64,000 bases of DNA from Devosia nitrariae (GCF_030160115.1 NZ_BSNS01000011.1:754865-818864), one strand, 5' to 3'. Shown: positions 8,461-16,973, numbered from the stretch's first letter. Notes: generated from the letters alone by a model not told the origin. A program made the numbers and translations.

Positions 8461-8723
8461 TAACCATTGCGGTTCCATCGCGCACCCGGATGCGTCTGCT
8501 CCCGGTCATCCCTAAGGCCGGCCGTGGCCAGCTCGCGCTCGAGCCGTTGGCGGGTTAGCCCGACATCCTCGAGTTGCCAGTCCGCCATCCTGGCGAGTTC
8601 TGTCAGTGCATGCCGGCGGTCGCGTCCGCCGCGCTGGCCATTCAGCCCCAGCCATTCGACGAGCCCGGAAAGCGCGCCGGCTGGGTGATGATGGCGGTGC
8701 ATTTCTCGTGCGGACAAGGTCAT
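8460..8723 (-). CDS. DUF1127 domain protein
   Basis: An 87-residue, Arg/His-rich protein with the DUF1127 block ALTELARMADWQLEDVGLTR in its middle. Small DUF1127 proteins of alphaproteobacteria affect phosphate and carbon metabolism and RNA turnover in some species; here the role is unknown. I start at MTLSAREMHRHHH, where GGGAG lies 8-12 bases upstream, rather than at 8738 or 8780. It is divergent from a LysR gene, which may regulate it. The C-terminal 23 residues beyond the domain are unusual. Confidence 0.75.
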   Translation of the reverse strand: MTLSAREMHRHHHPAGALSGLVEWLGLNGQRGGRDRRHALTELARMADWQLEDVGLTRQRLERELATAGLRDDREQTHPGARWNRNG

Positions 8724-8801
8724 CGTCTTCACTCCCATCTCTGAGAGTGTAGATTGGCGCAGATAGAAACATTGATCCAACGAATGTTTTGGTGCACTCT
8801 A

Positions 8802-8816
8802 ATCGAGAAAATCGAT
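8802..8816. promoter_or_regulatory. Candidate LysR box
   Basis: Palindrome ATCGA-N5-TCGAT containing the T-N11-A pattern of LysR-type sites, between the divergent DUF1127 gene and the LysR gene, 20 bases before the LysR start. Confidence 0.55.
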
Positions 8817-8835
8817 CAATTGACGGGAGCGGACC

Positions 8836-9699
8836 ATGCATGCCCTTGACCCGGATTTCCTGCGTACCTTCATCGCCATTACCGAGACCGGCACCTACGA
8901 GGCCGCGGGCCTTAGGGTAAACAAGACGCAATCGGCCGTTTCCGCGCAGGTCAAGCGCCTGGAGGAGATTCTCGGTGCGGCGCTCTTCGAAAAGAACGGG
9001 CGGCGCAATGTGCTGACCGCCTCAGGCCGGCGCCTGCTCGAATATGCCTGTGCCATGGTCAAGCTAAATGAGGAGATTGTCGGCATCTTCCGGCCCCCCG
9101 AAGTCAGCGGGCACTTGAAGGTCGGCGCCAGCGACGATCACGCGCAGGTGTTCTTCCCGGACGTGCTGGCAAGTTTCGCGCGCACGCATCCGGCCGTGAG
9201 GGTCGAGATTGTCACCGGCACCAGCTCCGATTTGATCCCGCGCATGAACGACTTCGACATTCTCGTCGTCGCTCGCCGGGCAGGCGATCAGGAGATGGAG
9301 GTCCTGCGCCAGGACAAGCTGCATTGGATCGGTGCCGAGGGGGCGACGGCGCAGTTCGACGAAACCCTGCCGCTTGCCCTCTGGCCGGAAGGCTGTTCGT
9401 GGCGGGAAATGGCTTTGGCCGCGCTTGCCCGCCACCGGCGCCCCTGGCGGCACGCCTATACCACCTCCAATGGACCATTGCTTGCCGCCACCGCCCGCAG
9501 TGGCCTTGCCGTCACTATCGCTCCCGATTGGTTCCTGGCACCGGGACTGCGCATTCTCGATGAGCTCGACGAACGTTATCCGCTGGGGCTTGTCGAAATG
9601 GGCATCATGACCCGCCCGGGTCATCGCACGCCGGCCGCCGACGCCTTCAACGCCCATCTGCGGACCCATTTTCGCACTCCGCATAGCAAAGCCGCGTGA
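8836..9699 (+). CDS. LysR-family transcriptional regulator
   Basis: A 287-residue LysR protein. The N-terminal winged helix (LDPDFLRTFIAITETGTYEAA, then TQSAVSAQVKRLEEILGAALFEK) is canonical. Residues ~90-280 form the periplasmic-binding-protein-like effector domain (GHLKVGASDD, then DILVVARRAG). GGGAGCGGACC precedes the ATG. The divergent DUF1127 gene and the T-N11-A palindrome suggest control of that gene or autoregulation. The effector is unknown. Confidence 0.92.
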   Translation: MHALDPDFLRTFIAITETGTYEAAGLRVNKTQSAVSAQVKRLEEILGAALFEKNGRRNVLTASGRRLLEYACAMVKLNEEIVGIFRPPEVSGHLKVGASDDHAQVFFPDVLASFARTHPAVRVEIVTGTSSDLIPRMNDFDILVVARRAGDQEMEVLRQDKLHWIGAEGATAQFDETLPLALWPEGCSWREMALAALARHRRPWRHAYTTSNGPLLAATARSGLAVTIAPDWFLAPGLRILDELDERYPLGLVEMGIMTRPGHRTPAADAFNAHLRTHFRTPHSKAA

Positions 9700-9923
9700 G
9701 GTCAATGCAAAAAACGCTTCCTGATCAATAGGTTACGCGCATTGCCGGGCGCGGGTTGCGACGCTGTTGAATCACTGCATTGAACAGATGATTCAAAACG
9801 TGAAGACGGCTGCGACCACGGCGGCGCCACATGTGTGGCAAAAGCGCCAGTCGACCTGCCTGATTTTGCCCAGTTCGCGACTTTGTTAATAGCCAAAGCG
9901 GCGATCCTTGCTAGATTGAATTC

Positions 9924-10622
9924 ATGCGCATCGGGGGCTCCGGAGCGCAGTATCAAGCCGAACTGCGTCACCGGCTCCAAAACATCTGGAGAGCACTAGT
10001 GCCCTTGCGCTGGCAGGAAGTGGCATTGCCACTCGTTTTGATCACCGTTCTTCTCGTCCTCAAGCACGTTCCCGCAACCCAGCATTTGCCGCTCGCGCGC
10101 GGCGCCGGCATTGTCGCGTTCGGCTATGCTGCATTCCTCGCCATGCGCCTGATGCAGGACGAGAAGGCGATGTTCGTCGACGGCTGGTCGGAACTGCAGC
10201 CGTCGATGGTCGAATATTTCACCGTCTATGGGGCAGGGGCGCTGTCGCTGCTGCTGATGTTCGCCGTCACCTTCCAGGGTTGGTATGCGGGTGATCCGGG
10301 CAGCGTTCTGACGGCCTTCCTCGCCTCCGTCACCCTCGGTTTCGGTGCCGTTGCCATCGGCATGACCAGCATTTTCGTGCGCGTGCGCTGGAACCACCGC
10401 GAGCTCGAATATCGCAGCGCCTTGGGCCGGGAAAAACGCATTGCCTGGTCGGACGTAAAGAGTTGCCGGCCGAGCTGGCGGGGCGTGGCGGTCACCACCC
10501 ACGACCGTCGGCGCATCACCTTCAGCCAGTTCAATAGCGGCGCCGCCGAACTTGCCCGCCACGCCACCAATCGCGCCCGCCGCAATCTGGAAACGGCCAC
10601 CAAGGCTTTCGCTTCGCCATAA
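9924..10622 (+). CDS. Conserved membrane protein of unknown function
   Basis: A 232-residue protein not recognised. It has hydrophobic segments at about 32-48 (VALPLVLITVLLVL), 58-75, 97-115 (GALSLLLMFAVTF) and 130-150 (LASVTLGFGAVAIGM), then a basic cytoplasmic tail with a beta-rich stretch (ELEYRSALGREKRIAWSDV) like the PH-like tails seen after small membrane domains. No clear ribosome site precedes the ATG, so the start is uncertain. The last 26 bases before residue 230 recur in the intergenic region at 11011. Confidence 0.65.
   Translation: MRIGGSGAQYQAELRHRLQNIWRALVPLRWQEVALPLVLITVLLVLKHVPATQHLPLARGAGIVAFGYAAFLAMRLMQDEKAMFVDGWSELQPSMVEYFTVYGAGALSLLLMFAVTFQGWYAGDPGSVLTAFLASVTLGFGAVAIGMTSIFVRVRWNHRELEYRSALGREKRIAWSDVKSCRPSWRGVAVTTHDRRRITFSQFNSGAAELARHATNRARRNLETATKAFASP
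10586..10611 (+). repeat. 26-bp direct repeat, copy A
   Basis: Exact 26-bp sequence starting TCTGGAAACGGCCACCAAGG inside the 3' end of the membrane-protein gene. The second copy is at 11011-11036; together they flank the DUF378 gene. Confidence 0.85.
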
Positions 10623-10630
10623 GCCTCGCT

Positions 10631-10837
10631 TTATTCGTCCGAACGCATGAAAGCGCGCACCAGCATGTAGATGCCGGCAAGCGCGATGAGCGCGAAGACG
10701 ATATTGTCGAGCGGATCCCAGATCGCCTCGAGTACGAGGTCGAGAATGTTGACGTCGAAGGTGAAGAACCCCCACGCCAACGCCCCGACGATGACCAGTG
10801 CGAAGGCCACCCAGTCATAGAGTGTCTGCGGCCGCAT
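10631..10837 (-). CDS. DUF378-like small membrane protein
   Basis: A 68-residue protein with two hydrophobic helices (~9-24 VAFALVIVGALAWGFF and ~46-63 IVFALIALAGIYMLVRA) joined by a loop with an acidic and aromatic turn (VLEAIWDPLDN). This is the DUF378 layout: W-G, then the F-D-V-N/L-D-L-V turn, then A-G-I-Y. ATGGAGGTCGGA upstream gives a strong ribosome site for MRPQTLYDW; an in-frame ATG four codons earlier (10849) overlaps that site. Convergent with the preceding gene. Function unknown. Confidence 0.78.
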   Translation of the reverse strand: MRPQTLYDWVAFALVIVGALAWGFFTFDVNILDLVLEAIWDPLDNIVFALIALAGIYMLVRAFMRSDE

Positions 10838-11010
10838 TCCGACCTCCATAAGCCCCCGACCACCTCGCCGGCGAACGTTCGCCGGTATCTGCAATTTAGT
10901 GCGTTCTGAGGGCCCTGTCATCGTTTTGCTACCCCACCGGGCACGCGCGAACCCCACCTGAACTCTCGGACCTGCGGCGCAGGGTGCACGCGACGTAGAG
11001 CCCGGCGCAG

Positions 11011-11036
11011 TCTGGAAACGGCCACCAAGGCTTTCG
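11011..11036 (+). repeat. 26-bp direct repeat, copy B
   Basis: Exact second copy of 10586-10611, in non-coding sequence before the alpha/beta hydrolase gene. The sequence after it (ACTCGCTTTAAG) also resembles that after copy A (CTTCGCCATAAG), so it looks like a duplicated gene tail. Confidence 0.85.
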
Positions 11037-11111
11037 ACTCGCTTTAAGATCGATCGCGGCGGGGAACGAACCCGCCGCCCGCATTGTTCCTCTCCGGCAA
11101 CCGGGGGAATC

Positions 11112-11993
11112 ATGAACCACGAACCGGTACGGCACAGGACCGTCGACATCGACGGCATGTCCATCTTCCTGCGCGAAGGAGGAGAGCAGGGCGCGCCCGC
11201 CGTTCTGCTGCCGCACGGTTATCCCTGCTCGTCCTACGAGTTCCGCAACCTCATTCCCGCACTCGCCGACCGCTGGCACCTACTGGCGCCGGATTTCCCC
11301 GGCTTTGGCTATAGCGACACGCCGAATTCCGCCCGGTTCGGCTATGATTTCAACGCCTACTCGGACTTTCTGGATTCGTTTCTCGAGAAGATGGGCGTCG
11401 AACGCTTCGTCATCTACCTCCATGATTACGGTTCCCAGATCGGCTTGCGGCTCGCCATGCGCAGCCCTGAGCGCATCTCCGGCCTCATCATCCAGAACGG
11501 CGACATCTATGAGGATGTGCTCGGGCCCAAATACGAGGCGATTCAGACCTATTGGTCCGATCCTTCGGACGAGAACCACAAGGTGCTCGAGGATGCGGTG
11601 AGCGAGGAAGGCTTCCGCCATGAGTTCGTCGGCGAGATCGATGAGAACGTCGCTCGCCTCGTGCCGCCCGATCTCTGGAAGCTGCACTGGCCGCTGATGG
11701 ACACGCCCGTCCGCCGGCGCCTCTGCGTGGGACTCATGGAAAAGCTCGAGGAGAACCTTGGGTGGTTTGCCGGCTATCAAGAGTACCTGCGCGAGAACCA
11801 GCCGCCGACCCTTATCGTCTGGGGTCCCGAGGACGGGTATATGCCTGAGCCGTCGGCAAGGGCGTATCTGCGCGACCTGCCGGATGCCGGCCTGCACCTC
11901 ATTGATGGTGCCGGCCACTGGTTGCTTGAGACCCACTTCGAGGAGGCCCGGCCGCTGATCCGCGGCTTTCTCGAGCAAGTGCACACGCGATAA
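11112..11993 (+). CDS. Alpha/beta hydrolase, Asp nucleophile (epoxide hydrolase or haloalkane dehalogenase type)
   Basis: A 293-residue alpha/beta hydrolase. The oxyanion motif HGYP is at 35-38, and the nucleophile elbow reads YLHDYGSQIG with Asp105 where esterases have Ser. Asp241 (WGPEDGYM) and His269 (GAGHW) complete the triad. An Asp nucleophile marks the epoxide hydrolase/haloalkane dehalogenase/fluoroacetate dehalogenase branch, which works through an ester intermediate. The cap region is ~135-215. CCGGGGGAATC precedes the ATG. Substrate unknown; there are no functional partners nearby. Confidence 0.88.
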   Translation: MNHEPVRHRTVDIDGMSIFLREGGEQGAPAVLLPHGYPCSSYEFRNLIPALADRWHLLAPDFPGFGYSDTPNSARFGYDFNAYSDFLDSFLEKMGVERFVIYLHDYGSQIGLRLAMRSPERISGLIIQNGDIYEDVLGPKYEAIQTYWSDPSDENHKVLEDAVSEEGFRHEFVGEIDENVARLVPPDLWKLHWPLMDTPVRRRLCVGLMEKLEENLGWFAGYQEYLRENQPPTLIVWGPEDGYMPEPSARAYLRDLPDAGLHLIDGAGHWLLETHFEEARPLIRGFLEQVHTR

Positions 11994-12057
11994 ACCCGCT
12001 TCTGGCCAGCCGGTCCTAGAAGCGCTAGTTTGCGGCGACTTTGCTTCGAGTGAATTG

Positions 12058-14160
12058 ATGACCAAATCCGCCATCGCCAGAGTCGCCCGCACTGTCTGTC
12101 CGCACGACTGTCCCTCGGCCTGCGCGCTCGACGTCGATGTACTCGATGAACACACCATTGGGCGCGTGCGCGGCGCCAAGGACGACCCCTATACTGCCGG
12201 CGTCATCTGCGAAAAGGTCGCCCGCTATGCCGAGCGCGTCCACCATCCCGAGCGCCTGCTCAACCCTCGGCGCCGCGTCGGCCGCAAAGGGGAGGGGCAC
12301 TGGCAACGGATCAGCTGGGATGAGGCGCTCGATGAGATCGCCGCACGCTTCAAGGCCGCCGAGGACGAATACGGCACCGAGTCCGTCTGGCCCTACTTCT
12401 ATGCCGGCACCATGGGACACGTGCACCGCGACGGCATCGACCGGCTGCGCAATGCCAGGGGCTATTCCGACCAGTACGATACGATCTGCACCGGCCTCGC
12501 CTGGCCCGGCTACATCGCCGGCACCGGCGTTCTCGGTGGCGTCAATCCCGAGCAGATGGCCGAGAGCGACGTCGTGGTCATCTGGGGTACCAATGCGGTG
12601 CACACCCAGGTCAATGTCATGACCCACGCCATGCGAGCCCGAAAGGAGCGCGGGGCCAGGATCGTCGTTGTCGACATCTACCGCAACGCCACCATGGAGC
12701 AGGCGGACCTGCCTGTCCTCATTCGCCCGGGCTCGGACGGTGCCCTTGCCGTCGCCGCAATGCACGTGATGCTGCGGGATGGCCTTGCAGACCGCGACTA
12801 TCTGGCCAGGTACACGGACTTTTCGCCCGAGTTCGAAGCCCATTTGAGAACTCGCACACCTGAATGGGCCGTCCCCATTACCGGCCTCTCGGTTGCGGAA
12901 ATTGAAACCTTCGCCCGCACTGTCGCAGCGCCGCGCACCTTCTTCCGCTTAGGCTACGGCTTCACCCGCCAGCGCAATGGCACGATCAACATGCACGCGG
13001 CGCTCTCGATTCCGGCGATCACCGGCGCCTGGCAGCACCGCGGCGGCGGTGCCTTCCACTCCAATTCCGGCACGTGGAAGCTCGATAAGACCCGTTTGAC
13101 CGGTAAGCATCTGAAGACGCGCGGGGTGCGCGAGCTCGACATGTCCGAGATCGGCCCGATCCTCACCGGCGACGCCAGGGCGCTGAAGGGCGGCCCGCCG
13201 GTCAAGGCCATGATCGTGCAGAATACCAATCCGGCGAGCGTTGCCCCGCATCAGGGGCTGACCCGGCAGGGACTGATGCGCGAGGACCTCTTTCTCGTCG
13301 TCCACGAGCAGTTCATGACCGAGACGGCCGAGTTGGCCGACATCGTGCTGCCCGCCACCATGTTCCTCGAACACAACGACTACTACACGCGTGGCGGCCA
13401 CACCCGCGTGCTCTACGGCCCCAAGGTCATCGAACGGCCGGGCGAAACCTGGTCCAACCACGAGGTCATTAACGCGCTGGCCCTGCGCCTGGGCCTCGAC
13501 GATCCGAGCTTTGCGGTGAAAGACCGCGAGGTCGTTGCCGATACCTTCGCCCGCTCGGGCTATGGCGATCTCGACGAGATCGAGAAAATCGGCTTCGTCA
13601 ACCGCGAGCGCCCGGATGAGGAGCAGCGCTTCGCCAATGGCTTCGGCTGGCCCGACGGGCGCTACCGCTTCGCCCCGAACTGGCAGGGCGCCGCTGACAA
13701 AAAGGGCTATATCTGGACGTGCGATCCGGCCATTATGCCGCGCTTTGCCGACCATTGGGAAATCAACGACCCCACCGACGAAGAGCACAAGTTCAAGCTC
13801 GCAACGAGCCCGGCCCGCGCCTTCCTCAACTCGACCTTCAACGAGACCCCCGGCAGCCGCACGCGCGAGCGCGAGCCGTCGCTCTTCATCCACCCTGAGG
13901 ACGCGGCCGGGCTCTGCATCGCCGAAGGCGACACGGTCATTGTCGGCAACCGACGCGGTGAGGTGCACCTGATGGCGAGGTTCTTTAACGGCATGCACCG
14001 CGGCGTCGTCATCGCTGAAGGCCTTCACCCCAACAAGGCGCATCGCAACGGGCAGGGGATAAACGTCCTCACCAACGCCGAGCCCGCTCCACCTTTCGGT
14101 GGCGTGCCGTTCCACGATACGGCGGTGTGGGTGCGGAAGGCCGATGCCGTTCAGGCGTAG
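12058..14160 (+). CDS. Molybdopterin-dependent oxidoreductase with [4Fe-4S] cluster
   Basis: A 700-residue member of the DMSO-reductase superfamily (COG0243). A cysteine set C14-x3-C18-x3-C22-x28-C51 near the N-terminus binds [4Fe-4S]. The Moco domains follow: WDEALDEIAARF, then the GTNAVHT and NTNPASVAPHQG substrate-pocket blocks, and the C-terminal dinucleotide-binding domain (VRKADAV at the end). There is no Tat or Sec signal, so it is cytoplasmic. This type often stands alone and its substrate is unknown. The ATG is weakly supported by GAG upstream; a TTG one codon before is possible. Its 3' end overlaps the convergent TauE/SafE gene by 10 bases. Confidence 0.92.
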   Translation: MTKSAIARVARTVCPHDCPSACALDVDVLDEHTIGRVRGAKDDPYTAGVICEKVARYAERVHHPERLLNPRRRVGRKGEGHWQRISWDEALDEIAARFKAAEDEYGTESVWPYFYAGTMGHVHRDGIDRLRNARGYSDQYDTICTGLAWPGYIAGTGVLGGVNPEQMAESDVVVIWGTNAVHTQVNVMTHAMRARKERGARIVVVDIYRNATMEQADLPVLIRPGSDGALAVAAMHVMLRDGLADRDYLARYTDFSPEFEAHLRTRTPEWAVPITGLSVAEIETFARTVAAPRTFFRLGYGFTRQRNGTINMHAALSIPAITGAWQHRGGGAFHSNSGTWKLDKTRLTGKHLKTRGVRELDMSEIGPILTGDARALKGGPPVKAMIVQNTNPASVAPHQGLTRQGLMREDLFLVVHEQFMTETAELADIVLPATMFLEHNDYYTRGGHTRVLYGPKVIERPGETWSNHEVINALALRLGLDDPSFAVKDREVVADTFARSGYGDLDEIEKIGFVNRERPDEEQRFANGFGWPDGRYRFAPNWQGAADKKGYIWTCDPAIMPRFADHWEINDPTDEEHKFKLATSPARAFLNSTFNETPGSRTREREPSLFIHPEDAAGLCIAEGDTVIVGNRRGEVHLMARFFNGMHRGVVIAEGLHPNKAHRNGQGINVLTNAEPAPPFGGVPFHDTAVWVRKADAVQA

Positions 14161-14930
14161 GCGATCCAGAAGAAATACGCCGTCATCCCCGCTCCATAAA
14201 CGATCACGCCGGCGCGGATCAGCGAGCTCGGGATGAGGTGGGCGAAGCGCGCCGCGAGGTACCCGCCGAAAGTCACGCCGACCAGCGCGATCGAGCCGTG
14301 ATACCAGTCGATAGACCCGCCGATCGCGAAGCGCGCAACGGCGACGATGGCGACAAGGGCCGAAATCCAGAGCTTCAACCCGTTCATGGCATGGATGTCG
14401 GTGAGCCCGGCGGTGGCAAGGAACGCCAGCAGCAGGATGCCGAGGCCGGCATTGAAGAATCCGCCATAGACACAGACCGCCGCAAGGAATGCCAGGAGCA
14501 GCAATGCGCCAGCGGCCCTCGCGCCGCGCACGTCGCCGGCATGGGCGCGGATGAAGGTATTGAGCTGCGCGCCGAAGGCGAAAAGCAGGATGGCGAAAAG
14601 CATCAGCCACGGCACGATACGCGAGAAGGTCTCGTCGGAGACGACAAGCAGCAGCTCGGCGCCCACATAGCCGAAGACGAGCGAGACCAGCGACCAGACA
14701 AGGAGCCTCTCCTTGTAGCGGACCATATCCTTCCAATAGCCGACCGTGCCACTGACATAGCCGGGCAGGGCCGCATAGGTGTTCGACGCGTTGGCAACGA
14801 CCGGCGGTACCCCGGCGAACAGCAGCGCTGGAAAGACGATGAACGAGCCGCCGCCGGCGAGCGAGTTGACGGCGCCGCCGAGAAACCCGGCTATAAGCAG
14901 CAGAAATTCGGTCACGAGGGTCCTCCTCAT
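14151..14930 (-). CDS. TauE/SafE-family membrane permease
   Basis: A 259-residue inner-membrane protein with about eight hydrophobic segments. It has the family's paired GGAVNSLAGGGSFIVFPALL opening and the C-terminal-half repeat GGFFNAGLGILLLAFLATAG. TauE/SafE proteins export sulfite or sulfoacetate, or carry other organic anions. ATGAGGAGGACC at the start is atypical: the ribosome site falls largely on the first codons, which leaves the exact start uncertain. Convergent with the molybdopterin oxidoreductase; a sulfur role for both is only a guess. Confidence 0.9.
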   Translation of the reverse strand: MRRTLVTEFLLLIAGFLGGAVNSLAGGGSFIVFPALLFAGVPPVVANASNTYAALPGYVSGTVGYWKDMVRYKERLLVWSLVSLVFGYVGAELLLVVSDETFSRIVPWLMLFAILLFAFGAQLNTFIRAHAGDVRGARAAGALLLLAFLAAVCVYGGFFNAGLGILLLAFLATAGLTDIHAMNGLKLWISALVAIVAVARFAIGGSIDWYHGSIALVGVTFGGYLAARFAHLIPSSLIRAGVIVYGAGMTAYFFWIAYA

Positions 14931-15219
14931 ACCGACCCTTATAGCTCCACCAGGATTCTGCCCAATGCAAATGACTGATCCGTCCGATCACGGCCGATGA
15001 TGTTGCCGCATGCCCGCCATGCGATTGACAACGCGCGGGACCGGCCGCATATCAGCGGCAAGGTTGCTGGCACCCGCCGCCCGCCGGGTTTATCCCGAAG
15101 GTGAAGCCAGCCGCGCCAGTCGCGTCAATCTTACATGGACGTTCCCTCACCAGAGGCGTTTCGTGGCAAGGCGGGCTCCCATGAAGACTTTTCGCCTCGC
15201 AACGTGAGAGGATCGCATC
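14931..15219. other. Intergenic region without recognisable gene
   Basis: About 290 bases between the TauE/SafE gene (leftward) and the next rightward gene. GTGAGAGGATC just before 15220 is the ribosome site of that gene. I found no credible coding sequence or structured RNA. Confidence 0.4.
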
Positions 15220-15660
15220 ATGGCGTTCTCCCTTGATATGACCAGCGCAGCTACCCTCAAGGCCGAGGCGAAAGCCTTGCGCCAGGAGCATGCCCGCGCC
15301 GGCAATCCCATCAGCCACGGCGCCGCCCTCGAAATGAGCGCCAAAGCCCATGGCTACCGCGACTGGAACACCGCCCGCGCCTTGCTCCCCGAGCGCGTCA
15401 GCGCGCCCGTGCAGGTCGGCAGCCGTGCCAAGGGCACGTATCTTGGCCACCCGTTCCGCGGCCTCGTCATCGGCGTCAACCTCATGGCTGATATGCAGCA
15501 CTACCAGGTGACCGTGAAGTTCGACGATCCCGTCGATGTGGTGAAGTCCGAGCATTTTTCGGCTTTGCGACAGCGGGTTACGGCGACCGTCGACATCCGC
15601 GGAGTCTCACTGGCAACCACCAGCGACGGCGAACCGCACATGCGCATCACGCGCGAATAG
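15220..15660 (+). CDS. Glyoxalase-superfamily-related protein (Glyoxalase_8-like N-terminus)
   Basis: A 146-residue protein. The first half, LKAEAKALRQEHARAGNPIS then GAALEMSAKAHGYRDWNTAR, is the helical motif seen at the N-terminus of the glyoxalase-related Glyoxalase_8 family and in plasmid-borne relatives. The second half (GTYLGHPFRGLVIGVNLMAD, then YQVTVKFDDPVDVV) is predicted beta-rich and may bind a ligand or nucleic acid. No catalytic residues can be assigned. GAGAGGATC upstream supports the ATG. A perfect palindrome follows the stop. Confidence 0.65.
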   Translation: MAFSLDMTSAATLKAEAKALRQEHARAGNPISHGAALEMSAKAHGYRDWNTARALLPERVSAPVQVGSRAKGTYLGHPFRGLVIGVNLMADMQHYQVTVKFDDPVDVVKSEHFSALRQRVTATVDIRGVSLATTSDGEPHMRITRE

Positions 15661-15666
15661 GGCGCG

Positions 15667-15690
15667 TGAGCCCGGCCATGGCCGGGCTCA
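15667..15690 (+). terminator. Palindromic hairpin after the Glyoxalase_8-like gene
   Basis: A 24-bp perfect palindrome (TGAGCCCGGCCA and its mirror) six bases after the stop. There is no T-tract, so it may be a weak or bidirectional terminator or an mRNA-stabilising hairpin. Confidence 0.5.
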
Positions 15691-15768
15691 CCTTGCCCTG
15701 TATCGTTAAATGCCGATATAACGAATCTCTTCCTTGCGCCGGGTCCTGCCGGCGCTCTTCTCCCCTGA

Positions 15769-15813
15769 GCGGGATGCGAAAAAGTGGGTACCGGTTTTTC
15801 GCGAAAATCCCGC
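15769..15813. repeat. Nested-hairpin intergenic repeat (TCTAGAG type)
   Basis: Outer stem GCGGGAT/ATCCCGC (15769-15775, 15807-15813) encloses inner stem GCGAAAAA/TTTTTCGC (15776-15783, 15795-15802) around GTGGGTACCGG. It continues to CGCGCTCTAGAG at 15836-15846. The layout resembles a dispersed intergenic element frequent in Hyphomicrobiales genomes (from memory). Confidence 0.65.
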
Positions 15814-15858
15814 GACACCAACAAGCAAGCGCATCGCGCTCTAGAGACGGATCGGCAC

Positions 15859-16560
15859 ATGACGACGCAAACCAAGCCCATCGAGCTCTATTTCTTCCCG
15901 ACGCCCAACGGCTACAAGATTTCGATTATGCTCGAGGAACTGGGCGTGCCCTACAATGTGCACATCGTTCACATCGGCAAGGGCGACCAGTTCAAACCCG
16001 AGTTTCTCGAGATCTCGCCCAACAACAAGATTCCCGCCATCGTCGACCCGGAAGGGCCGGGCGGCGAGCCGATCTCGATCTTCGAATCGGGCGCCATCCT
16101 CAAATATCTCGCCTTGAAGTTCGGCAGATTCTATCCGGCAGACCCCCGCCAGCAGGTCAAGGTCGACGAATGGCTCTTCTGGCAGGTCGGTGGCTTCGGT
16201 CCGATGCTCGGCCAGAACCATCACTTCGCCCTCTATGCTCCCGCAAAGATCCCTTACGCGATCAAGCGCTACCGAGACGAGACGCACCGGCTCTACCGGG
16301 TGCTCAACACCCAGCTCGAGGGCAAGGACTATATCGCCGGCGAGTTCTCCATTGCCGACATCGCCTCGATCGGCTGGGCCCGCGGCTGGGAGCGCCAGGG
16401 CATGGACCTCAAGGAATTCCCCAACGTTGCCGCCTGGATCGAACGCGTCAGCAACAGGCCGGGGGCGAAGAAGGGGCTCGAACTGACGGTTGAGAGCGGC
16501 GAGCGGATAGACCTTACCGAGGACGAGGAAGCCAAGAAGGTGCTCTTCGGCCAGCGCTGA
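15859..16560 (+). CDS. Glutathione S-transferase, YfcG/Nu-class-like
   Basis: A 233-residue GST. The N-terminal thioredoxin-like domain begins IELYFFPTPNGYKISIMLEE, with Thr-Pro-Asn-Gly-Tyr-Lys where Nu-class (YfcG/Ure2p-like) enzymes have their glutathione-contacting Thr/Asn. The cis-Pro loop is KIPAIVD and the ES pair of FESGAI binds the glutathione gamma-glutamyl group. The C-terminal helical domain contains YIAGEFSIADIA, the GST N-capping motif. YfcG relatives are disulfide-bond reductases. The start MTTQTKPIEL is chosen because the upstream in-frame codons lie in the repeat element. Confidence 0.9.
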   Translation: MTTQTKPIELYFFPTPNGYKISIMLEELGVPYNVHIVHIGKGDQFKPEFLEISPNNKIPAIVDPEGPGGEPISIFESGAILKYLALKFGRFYPADPRQQVKVDEWLFWQVGGFGPMLGQNHHFALYAPAKIPYAIKRYRDETHRLYRVLNTQLEGKDYIAGEFSIADIASIGWARGWERQGMDLKEFPNVAAWIERVSNRPGAKKGLELTVESGERIDLTEDEEAKKVLFGQR

Positions 16561-16880
16561 GGCTGCAGCCGGCGGTCTGACGGTGGATGGAAACGAGCAG
16601 AACGAGGGAGAGGCAGACTGCGGCATTCCCCTCTCCCCCGCGAGGGCCACATACGCCGCGCCCCTTGCACATAATAGTGCCAGTTTCGAGTTGAACGGCG
16701 GCTGAGGGTCTCTGTCAGCGATTTGTCATGATCAACCGGTTTGTGCGGGGAAACCCGCACAAACTGGTTTTGTGCGGGCAAATTCCTGCATGTCGCTGCA
16801 GGGTCGTTCCTGTGAACTTTATCACCAGGGATCAGAAATGCCTTGCGCTACCGGGTGTTTCCCCTATATCAGCCGGCCTT
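16561..16880. other. Non-coding region before tRNA-Ser
   Basis: About 320 bases with no credible gene. It holds the GAAA-capped long hairpin at 16734-16769 and a partial further copy of its arm (TTTTGTGCGGGC, 16768-16779). TTGCGC (16852-16857) and TATATC (16865-16870) lie near the tRNA start, but their spacing is too short for a confident promoter. Confidence 0.45.
16734..16769. repeat. 16-bp hairpin with GAAA tetraloop
   Basis: Arms AACCGGTTTGTGCGGG (16734-16749) and CCCGCACAAACTGGTT (16754-16769) pair over 16 positions with a single G-T wobble, closed by a GNRA tetraloop GAAA. TTTT overlaps and follows the second arm. It is either a strong terminator (the GST gene ends 174 bases upstream) or a mobile hairpin element. 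Confidence 0.7.
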
Positions 16881-16973
16881 GGAGAGGTGGCCGAGTGGTC
16901 GAAGGCGCTCCCCTGCTAAGGGAGTAGGTGGTTAAAAGCTGCCTCGTGGGTTCGAATCCCATCCTCTCCGCCA
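16881..16973 (+). tRNA. tRNA-Ser (anticodon GCT)
   Basis: A class-II tRNA. Acceptor GGAGAGG (16881-16887) pairs with CCTCTCC (16963-16969), with discriminator G and an encoded CCA (16971-16973). Anticodon stem CTCCC/GGGAG carries loop CTGCTAA with anticodon GCT at 16915-16917, reading AGC/AGU. A long variable arm and the TTCGAAT T-loop are present. It is located exactly where housekeeping genes give way to catabolic modules. Confidence 0.97.

Noticed and set aside
12949-14991. 680-codon open frame on the minus strand opposite the molybdopterin oxidoreductase and TauE/SafE genes
   Set aside because: GC-rich antisense shadow; the sense frames carry clear family motifs and the antisense translation has no domain signature.
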